The position numbers were made by a program, and so were the translations under genes. This document shows positions 55,821-64,000 of a stretch of DNA of 64,000 nucleotides, one piece after another. The notes beneath the pieces were generated by a model, which was not told the DNA's origin, did not search any database, and worked only from the letters and a program-made list of their open reading frames with translations. Every line of letters begins with the position of its first letter. Position 1 is the stretch's first letter. This DNA is from Glomus cerebriforme. Taxonomy: Eukaryota; Glomeromycota; Glomeromycetes; Glomerales; Glomeraceae. The stretch spans positions 42,653-106,652 of the forward strand of contig QKYT01000154.1 of assembly GCA_003550305.1 (NCBI GenBank), read 5' to 3'.

Positions 55821-57769
55821 TAATATTAATTTTATAAGATTAATTTTCATTTCAATAAGATTTACGACGAAAATTTAAATTTCAAATTAGTGCTTTTGTA
55901 AGAATTATTTGTAAAAAAATTAGCTAAAAATCAATGAATGTAATATATATAATTATTTAACTATTTATTAAAAGGAAAATTTTTGAATCTTATACAATTT
56001 TGAGTAATTTATAAAGGAACATTTTAAAAAAATGAAACAGATGTGATATATATATATACATTTTTTTTTGAAAGAAAAATGCCTACGACTATATCAAATG
56101 AATGCCAAAATTTCATTCACATAAATCCTATTAAGTTCAATAAACAATGTGCATTGAATGTTTTCTTAAAACGTACATTAGTTCGGCATGGTCGCATCAG
56201 TACCACAAAAATTTTTACTGTCACGAGTGTTTCTCAATCATCATATGATAAAATTGTGTAACCCTTTTAATTCTTAAATTATTTGCTGTCCATAGCTTCT
56301 CTTTTAATATTTATTAAAGAACATCAAAATCTTCAAAATCTGAGCGGACTTTACAATTTGTTAGATTTCTTCATTATAAAAATAAGTATGGATTTACAAA
56401 AAAAATTATCAATTTAATAATTGTTTAACGTTAACGTTGATACCCCCCTAATTTGTGAAGATAAGGTCATGATTTGAAACAAATTATTAATTATTTAAGT
56501 TTTCGTTACACGAGGGCTGTTTATTGATTTAAAATTTGACCATTGAATGGGTCTTTGTAGGAACTCAATTATATTATTTTGTTACACAATTATTTAAGGC
56601 GCAGCAACAAAGTTAGGACGAAAATTTGGTAAACCTGCACTTTTTTTTGAACAGAAAAAATTATATGCAGAATTGGAAATATATGCGTTCACTAGATTGA
56701 GCATAGAAACTTGCAAAGTCTCTACTGCTACTGATATATTATAATCAAAATTTTTTATTATTGATTGATCATCCGTCAGCTGATTTTTAAAGGTATTACA
56801 AAACGTTAACTACAAATGTTAAAAATATTACTTTTTTTGTATTTCATTAAAAGAATCTATGTTTGTCTAACCAATGCAAATTTGAATGAAAATTTTACAA
56901 ATTTAGCTTAATAAATGTTCATTGTCTATATACTTACGAGGTAATGTACAAAGCGTATCCGGAGTCTTTTTAATATGGAATGAAATGATATCAATTCCCT
57001 TTCATTCTTTTTTTTTTAAAAAAAATAAAAAATGATAATTATTATTGTATATATAATATATACGCATTATATTAAAATAAATATTTCCATTCTAGCCAAT
57101 TTTTATAAATAGTGCTAAAAAAATAAATGTAATTCAACGAAAATAAATTTTACGCTTTTTATCGTAAATTCATTCACAATAAAATATTTATACATTATAT
57201 TTAATAGTCTACAGATATAAATACCAGATATTCAAGCATTTGGCTTTTCTTCCATTTACTTATAACAATACCCAATACCGACATCAAGTATTTCTTCTAT
57301 AAGAACAATCTTCACGTGAAAATTTATCGCGGTTAGTAAAATTAATCGAAGCAGCGGCGAAGTGTATCCAAATAATCGGCGCTAATGATTGATTAAAATA
57401 TTTAGAGTGGGATTCTATAAAGAAATACTGAGATACTGTAAGTTGGAAATTCACAAGACGAAAATTTCAAAGTGTAGAGATGTGAGCCTGTTATATTCTA
57501 CTGGATATCGATGATATTAGTGTAAAAATTGGTTAGTCCAGAGTCAATTTATACTATATGTAGATATTTTTATTAAATAATTCATAATATTTACAAAGGA
57601 TGTTTAATAATATAATATAGGAATAGATAAAATATTAAAACAATTGAATTATACAATTTGATGAATCAAAAAGAACTTCCAAAGAAGTAATTTGAGCTAA
57701 CACATTAGTTGTGAGTTCCCTTGAGAAAAAATTAATAAAGAAGATTAATATTGAAAATAATGAAGCAAA
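55821..57769. other. Spacer between convergent trihelix genes
   Basis: No gene seen. A 72-codon open frame at 56043 has no recognisable domain. Confidence 0.5.
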
Positions 57770-58812
57770 TTATAGCTTACTTATTCTCTTGTTCCCATAA
57801 TCTTTTGGATTTTCCATAATAAATATACATTCATTATTATCTTCATCTAACAAATTATGACTAGATATATCAGAAGACATGTTAAATTCCTCATCACCAT
57901 TTGACTTCTCATTAAGAATTTCTTTAACTTTAGAATAATATTTTCTATCCCTTTTAATATTTTTCCATTTAATCCAACATTGTTTCGAATCATAATTGTA
58001 GCCATATTTATGTAGCAGGTTAGCAGCATCCTCCCAGAGTTTTTCTTTAATGCCGCTAGTACGACTTTTTGCCAGTTGTTTAACTTCATTTTTATGTTTC
58101 TTCAAATAGGAAAATAAGTGTTTGACAGCTTTCGGTTTCCAATTACATGGTGATTTTCTGGTTGATCCTCCAGTTCTACCCCGATTATCATATGGGGGCG
58201 GTGGAGTTGTTTCGTGTTCTTCGTCAGAAGGTTCAAAAGGTTCAGTAGCAACTTTTGATCCTACTATAATTAAAGAAATAAAATTGCATTGATAGACATA
58301 TTATAAGTTTTCAAGACAATATACTGTATATCGTGATGGATACATATCAATTATTTGTTGTGTTCATCGCGGTATAGTTTTGCTTGTAGCTTTGTTTTAT
58401 TTATCGCGTTTTAGGAGCGATTACAAATGAATTCTATAATTTTTGCCGTTCTGAAAACGACGATAATATTTATACTAATTTATAAAAATGGAAATTAAAA
58501 TAAGAGAAATATTAGTTTATTATAATTACCTTGGTGATATTCATTTTCTTCAAAAACTTGAATATTTTGTTGAGGAATAGAAGCATACGGAATGTTTAAT
58601 ATAGGTAGAGGTAGTTCTTCAAAATCATAAAACGCTGGGTATTCATTAGGACATGGTTGCATGGATTGCATGCTAATATGAGAATATTCATATAATTGAG
58701 TGAATTGAGGATAACTGGTGACGGGTAAATAGGGGACACTTTGATTTGATTGAATGTAAACAATACCATTAAATAATGGTTGAGGGCTAGCAAAATAATA
58801 ATTTCCTGCCAT
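57770..58812 (-). CDS. Trihelix protein with Pro/Tyr/Gln-rich N-terminal exon
   Basis: Two exons on the minus strand, 58812-58530 and 58263-57770, joined by a GT-AG phase 1 intron, give 258 residues. Exon 1 (MAGNYYFASPQPLFNG..., with PYLPVTSYPQFTQLYEYSH) is low-complexity, rich in Pro, Tyr, Gln and Ser, and could act as an activation-type region. Exon 2 opens VGSKVATEPFEPSDEE, then has PPPPYDNRGRTGGSTRK and the trihelix domain at about 134-203: CNW (Trp136), KLW (Trp171), YDSKQCWIKWKN (Trp194). YYSKVKEILNE and a C-terminal IFIMENPKDYGNK motif follow. No two-cysteine domain. Presumed nuclear DNA-binding regulator. Confidence 0.8.
58393..58456 (-). promoter_or_regulatory. Conserved intron element (copy 3)
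   Basis: Inside the intron of the preceding gene: TTTTATTTATCGCGTTTTAG and AATTTTTGCCGTTCTGAAAA on the plus strand, matching 43930-44001 and 52628-52701. Confidence 0.5.
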
Positions 58813-60037
58813 TATCAGTTAAGTAAGTATGCTAATATTCCTTTCCTATTGTAGATTCAAATGATTTTTTTAAAAAATTGAGATTAGGATGATGTTAATT
58901 TTCCGAAAAAAAATTATTAAATTTATTCGACGATTTACAAGAAAAGGAGTAGATAATTGATATTTTGATTTCTGTTATCATAAAACCTTTGTGTAATATA
59001 GTAATAGTAGTAAATGATATAAAAGGATTATCCAATCCAACCTTAAATCGGTATGATGAATTACAATTTAAAGTGATTTTCAGAAAGTTCTATAACAGAT
59101 TATCCATAAAAAATTCTAAATTGCGTATCAGCCAATTGGAAAAATTGGACCATATTTAATAATAATGATATTAAGATATTAAATAATCCATAAATTTATA
59201 AATTTAATAAAAATGTATGTATAAAAATTGTCTGTCAGTTTAATCATGAGGTTAAAAATTATGTATTATTTTATTCTATTTAATAAAATAGAAAATCTAA
59301 TCCAATCTAAATAAATTAATTAATCCACCTGCATTATTGAAATAAAATAATCTGCTATTACTACTATATTCGTGTAACTTTCGGATAAACAAGTTGTATT
59401 GTTTTCAACAGATAAAATTAGTAAGATCTTCTGCATTTGGATTGGATTGAGTCAACCCATTTTTGGATTTTCAATCCAATCCAATCCAATCCGTTATTTA
59501 TAGTTATTTTATACGTTTTTTATGTTTCATCTTTCATCATTTGATTGACCATTTGAGATCAACCTGATATTAGACAAGAAGCTTTTTTTAAATTACGTTT
59601 AAAAATAATAACATTCTCTAGCTTCTCGCAATATTCCTGTATTTATTTTAGAAATGTGAGGTTGGAAATGGCATTAAAGGTTACAGTAATCTAAAAACTG
59701 AAATGATCTACTTGTGTTCATTTTATCAAATTGTACTCCCATTTAAACAGTCTGCTGATCATTATTTGATGCATTTATTATATAAACTCAACAGGTTACT
59801 CAAAAAAAAAACGGAATGTTCCTACTTTTTTCCTCAAATTTTTAAAGAAAAAAGCTACAACCATTATAACCATCACGACCATTATAATTATTATATTTAT
59901 TGTCCAAAATTCTATATTATAATTAATTGCTACTGAAGCAAGAAAAAAAAGTAAGTTTTATTAAAGCCTTGTTTTTCGATTTCACAAAATTTCCTAAATC
60001 CGACCTTTTCTCATCACATAAAACTTTAGATCTAGAT
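58813..60037. other. Divergent spacer between trihelix gene and two-cysteine gene
   Basis: No gene seen apart from the repeat at 59437. It should contain promoters for both flanking genes. Confidence 0.5.
59437..59492. repeat. (GGATT)n / (AATCC)n inverted pair
   Basis: TTTGGATTGGATTGAG followed about 20 bases later by TCAATCCAATCCAATCCAAT, so the pentamer occurs in both orientations and can form a hairpin. It lies 625 bases upstream of the minus-strand trihelix gene and about 550 bases upstream of the gene at 60038. Confidence 0.75.
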
Positions 60038-60577
60038 ATGAATTATTCAAATGAACAAGTTTATATAAATGGTCCAGATTGTGCAGATTTTTCTTGTTCA
60101 AACGACTTTCACGTGACTTCTCAAGTAGACAGTTTGCAAACGCAATCAACGCAATCTGCGCTGAACTATCAGCCACCTCAACAAACATTTCAAACTATAC
60201 TTGCACCGACCAATCTTGTTCATCCTAATGTCTTTTTTTATCGGCCACCAAATGACTCTTTCCATTATTACATAAATTGTAAAGAAATCTCTTACGACAC
60301 TGTTATATATTTATTAAATAATTTAGAAGAACGTAATAATCGATCAGATGGACATGAATATATTTTTTACTACCGACAATATGGTGGCAGAGTTTATGAG
60401 ATATCGTGCGAAATTGTTTCTCCCTTTTTGATTGATAATTGTTTGAATAAAAATTTTCTTGGAATTGAACTTCAACAGAATGCGGCACAAGAGCACTGCT
60501 TATCATTTACTTTTAGTCAAAAGGAAAATCTTAAATATCATTTAAAACAATATTTAAGTCAATACTTATTAGGATAA
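60038..60577 (+). CDS. Two-cysteine domain protein, subfamily I-like member
   Basis: Complete 179-residue single-exon gene starting at the first ATG of the open frame (60038); upstream codons lack an ATG and are not conserved. Residues 1-22 (MNYSNEQVYINGPDCADFSC) are unique. From SNDFHVTSQV onward it follows subfamily I (NYQPPQQTFQTILAPTNLVH). The domain has Cys81 (NCKEISYD) and Cys124 (SCEIVSP), and one extra residue in EHCLSF. Its upstream region does not match the subfamily I promoter region, so it was moved with a new 5' end. Function unknown. Confidence 0.82.
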   Translation: MNYSNEQVYINGPDCADFSCSNDFHVTSQVDSLQTQSTQSALNYQPPQQTFQTILAPTNLVHPNVFFYRPPNDSFHYYINCKEISYDTVIYLLNNLEERNNRSDGHEYIFYYRQYGGRVYEISCEIVSPFLIDNCLNKNFLGIELQQNAAQEHCLSFTFSQKENLKYHLKQYLSQYLLG

Positions 60578-61504
60578 TTTTTTTATTATTTAAGTTGGGA
60601 ATTCCGTTTATTTTAAATTACTTTGATGATTTAATTAATCTCTTTCTATATCTTTATAGTGTTTTTTTATTAAAATTATTTTTTATGGGAATATATTTCT
60701 ATTTTAAACATAACTCCTACAAAATATTGCTAATAAGTACTTTTGGCTTGCTTATTTTGGATTGATTATATTAAAATATTTTTTTAAAAAAATATTAGAA
60801 AAGAGGAATTTTATTAATCGTTTTTCTATAATGATAAAATTATAGCGATCGATAGTTATTGCGAACCAACAATTCGATTTTAAGTATTTTTATTTTATTT
60901 TTTTGTCTAATTTGAACTTATTGTGTTAAACATTAAACAAGGAAATATTTCTACATATAAAAATTGAAAATATCCAAAAATCGAAATAGGGAACATATAC
61001 TGTATTTCATGCAACTAAAGAATGAGGAATAAACATAAAAACACTCTATTTAACCCTCTATAATATGCATAAACTCCATTGATTCCAACATTTTAAAAGT
61101 TATAAATACTAATTCATTTTTCACAAGTATAATTTAACATTTATTAATTTCAAAATAAGAAATGATAGGTATTTCTTTGTGTTTATGGACGAAAAAAAAA
61201 GGAAGAAAGACGGAATATGTATACTTAAGAGAAAAAAAAAGAAGAAAGAATTTAAAAACTGGTATAATTTTTATTTTTTAATTTTTCCTAAAAACATATA
61301 CATAAATAATGTTTTCATTTTAATTAATTTATTTGCTTAGAATAAATGGTATCAGGCTTTATGAGAGCGAGAACGTATTAAGAAAAGAGATTTGGCATGT
61401 GACATTCTTGTTGCTTTCAATATTATCGAGGATATCATTAAAAAAAAAAAATTAAGAGATCAATATATTTTTATCCCGTATTTGTTTTAAACGAATCATG
61501 ATGA
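60578..61504. other. Spacer, no gene seen
   Basis: AT-rich with purine tracts near 61190-61250. Confidence 0.5.
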
Positions 61505-61789
61505 AAAAATAGGGACAATGATGATATAAGAAATTATTTTTATGAACATAAGTTCTTCCAGAATTCAAGATATCACGTTTCATGTAAATTGGTAACACAT
61601 TCTTTGATTGTAATGTCGAACAAGGAAATTTATGTAATGGATTTTAGTGTAAATGACTTAGATCATAAATATTCATTAACTTTGTATCAAAAAATCAATC
61701 TTGAACTAAATTTGGAGCAATATCTTTCTGATAAAATTTTGATAAAGTTCGTGTTATCTAAATTTCTATTTCAGCGAATCTACATTTAA
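61505..61789 (+). pseudogene. Decayed copy of the two-cysteine domain (second half)
   Basis: An open stretch reads YFYEHKFFQNSRYHVSCKLV, matching the second half-repeat (FIFYYQQ...FYEVSCEIVSP). It continues as YSLTLYQKINLELNLEQYLS, matching FTFGQKENLEHHLKQYLSQ. No start codon and no first half. The VMSNKEIYVMDFSVNDLD segment replaces LNKNFLGIELQQ. Confidence 0.6.
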
Positions 61790-61864
61790 TTCAGATCAAT
61801 TTCTCAAAGAATGCGCAAAGAATGGATGTTTCCGCAGAAATAAGTTCAAACTCAAATACAACAA

Positions 61865-62180
61865 GAACACTTGAATGTTGAAATGTTTTATCGACCGCAA
61901 AATGATAATAATAATAATATTTATCGTGTAACTTGTAAAAACATTTTACAAGATCATCAGATAATTACGATCACGGATTCTTTTTCAAAGAATATTATGT
62001 TATAAGTATGTAAATTATTATTACTTTCTTTTATCGAAATATATTGAATAAGGAGATTTATGGAAGAGATTTTGATATAAATGACTTAAAATACAATTGT
62101 ACATTAACTTTCAAAAACTAAACCTCGAACTAAATTTGAAGAAGTTTTTGCTTTTTCATCTCATTTCTGAGAAAGAAACG
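61865..62180 (+). pseudogene. Second decayed copy of the two-cysteine domain
   Basis: FYRPQNDNNNNIYRVTCKNI (from 61886) matches the first half-repeat, including the FYRPQND motif. After a stop, LNKEIYGRDFDINDLKY (from about 62044) matches the segment in the 61505 relic. Several stops and frame changes. Confidence 0.55.
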
Positions 62181-63973
62181 ATATCAAACTATAATGAAAA
62201 TTCGACTTCTTATTACTCGTGAAAATATTAAGGAACGTCAAAATATAATGAGAATGAAAAGATCAATCACTCCAGGAATTTTAATTTTCAATAAAGATGT
62301 TTTGATAATTTTTATATTTTCTATTTTTTTTTTTTCTATATATATTTTGAATTTTAAATTGGTATAGGTTACTCTTAATATTACCGCGCTATATTATCAT
62401 GTCAAAATAAAATATATCAATACTAGTACGAGAGTTAGCTAAAGAAGGATTACAATACAATTAGTTTTTACTTACTTGGAATTACAAGATCGATTGTCTC
62501 TCCGTCACTTTAAACATTTGTGGGATTAATCTCATATTAAATACGTATCTTGAAAATTTAACATATAAATATGTGTACGTTCATATTTTTGTAATGTAAA
62601 TTAGTTAATAATAAAGAATTTTATTAAATCTTAAATTATTGGTATTGTTTTTAAAGAAAATGAATAAAATTATTTGAATATTTTAAAATTTAATAAAGAT
62701 CCAAAATTGTAAAGGGCAAAATTTCCACGCTTTTTATTATTGATATATGTAACGTATCTTATATTATAAATCGTAATTTTTACCTTGCTTCAATTTAGTT
62801 GGATAAAAACACAAAGTAGACAATTTTTTATTTATTAAAAGAAAAAACTTACCATATATTTTCAGAGCATTAATAATATAGATGAGAATTTGAGGAATTA
62901 GTAGCAGCTTGCGATATGTGTTTACGTTCGTTCAAAATAATTACGTCCTATTAAAGACAGTTGTGATTCAGAAAAGCGAAAAGTGTCTAATACAAAATTG
63001 GTTTATTATAATTATTAATTAGCCATAATTCGAGAAAAAAATTTTAAAAAAAACAAACGAATTAAAGTTTAATTCCTCAAAGTATTCGTTGAAAAAAATA
63101 TTTTTATTAGGAAGATTGATAGTCCGGATAATTCCGGTTAGCCAAATTTATGCACGTTGTAACAATGAATAATATATTTTTTATTGTAAAAAATTTTTTT
63201 ATGGTTACCTAAAAAACCACTAACATTTTAAGTAAAAAAAAATCTTTTCCGATTTATATAAGTTAAAGAAACTTCAAAGTACATACAAAGAAACTCTTTA
63301 TATCCTTATTTCTTTGTTAAAGACGACCATTTGAAAATTTTCATTTTTGGGTTAGCATATTCATCAAATACTATAGATAATCAGAATTTTAATAATTAGT
63401 ATACTGTAATTATTTATTGTATGGGTACTCAATATAAAATAATTTAGTTTATTTGTACCCCCTACATAAATGTTGTAAGTAATGTATTGGGTTACTAAAA
63501 ATTATAATTTAACCTTAAGGACGAAAGAAAAAAATTAAATATAAATATTTATTTTCTGTGTATTTATATATTTATCGTATTATTTGGCCGGAATTATATT
63601 CGAAAAGGTGTGCTTAAATACGGTAATCCATAGAAATTCAGAATAAACCAAAAAAAAATAACTTATAAATTTAGAACCAATATCTAACCTAAATATTCTA
63701 GATTGTATCATCTTTAAATGTTAGTTTATACGGGAATACCCGAGTTTATTAAATAATTTGTGAAACATTTTTTTTATCGCCATTTTAAATATACTATATA
63801 TTCGGTTCATCTTTGATAATTACCATTTCAAGTGCAATATGTCATTTAAATCAAAATGCGTATAAATTTGACCTTCTATCCTAAATATTTTTTATTTTTT
63901 ATTTTTTTTTTTAAAAAAAATACATATATATACTCAGATTGTGCCTTTATCCATCTATCACATCTATTACACT
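62181..63973. other. Spacer, no gene seen
   Basis: AT-rich. The last 60 bases before 63974 contain an (AT)n stretch and pyrimidine-rich CCATCTATCACATCTATTAC, as expected just before a fungal start codon. Confidence 0.45.
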
Positions 63974-64000
63974 ATGTCTGATAACGCCATTCGCGTACGA
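63974..64000 (+). CDS. Possible gene start cut by the window edge
   Basis: ATG at 63974-63976 opens MSDNAIRVR with higher G+C than the preceding sequence and a pyrimidine-rich leader. Nine codons are too few to identify anything. Confidence 0.35.

Noticed and set aside
1..64000. Apparent excess of TACTGTA/TACAGTA heptamers across the window
   Set aside because: By rough estimate the number is not far above what this base composition gives; a proper background model would be needed before calling it a signal.

Overview
This is a very AT-rich eukaryotic window that looks like a repeat-laden, gene-poor fungal chromosome. Introns are short GT-AG introns, there are many non-LTR and MITE relics, and a few ordinary fungal genes lie among tandem lineage-specific families. 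My best guess is an arbuscular mycorrhizal fungus (Glomeromycota, Rhizophagus-like). The base composition, the RING-like relic with a C-terminal DRLEKGPNVLT-type motif, and the trihelix and retroelement types all fit, but this is inference.

Layout. 0-34 kb is an array of a small single-exon protein family I do not recognise. Each protein has a Ser/Thr/Gln/Asn/Pro-rich N-terminus and a conserved C-terminal domain of about 105 residues with two well-kept cysteines, usually ending QYLSQYLLN. Subfamily I occupies 1-5.5 kb (three copies in 2.3-2.7 kb duplicated units). A divergent copy is at 6.8 kb. Subfamily II (MTHPNNQF start) occupies 8.8-27.2 kb as two apparently intact genes, one mosaic gene, three pseudogenes and one copy swallowed by a 700-N assembly gap. 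Another short copy is at 34.0 kb and a subfamily I copy at 60.0 kb. Two conventional genes sit divergently at 28-32.4 kb: a DXD glycosyltransferase with an N-terminal membrane anchor (minus) and a seven-exon membrane-anchored alpha/beta-hydrolase lipase of the steryl-ester/acid lipase type (plus).

35.5-42.9 kb is mostly non-coding, with a LINE-like insertion just before it, several MITEs and a decayed dispersed repeat. 43-59 kb holds five loci with a trihelix (Myb/SANT-like) DNA-binding domain. The genes at 48.2 and 54.5 kb fuse the unknown two-cysteine domain to the trihelix domain. Those at 44.4 and 58.8 kb (minus) carry other N-terminal exons. The fifth, at 51.6-52.6 kb, is broken by a MITE inside the trihelix exon and by a local inversion. 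Where the intron entering the trihelix exon can be read it is phase 1, so the family looks modular. The (ATTGG)n repeats, which are arrays of CCAAT boxes, lie upstream of three of these genes. 60.6-62.2 kb holds decayed copies of the two-cysteine domain, and a possible new gene begins at the right edge.

How it fits together (inference). The two-cysteine domain exists both as part of presumed transcription factors and as a large set of stand-alone small proteins lacking the DNA-binding part. That is the arrangement expected if the small proteins were partners or microProtein-like competitors of the fusion factors. The domain itself appears to be an internal duplication of two half-repeats, each centred on one cysteine. 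I consider this domain family and its trihelix fusions the most likely undescribed system in the window.
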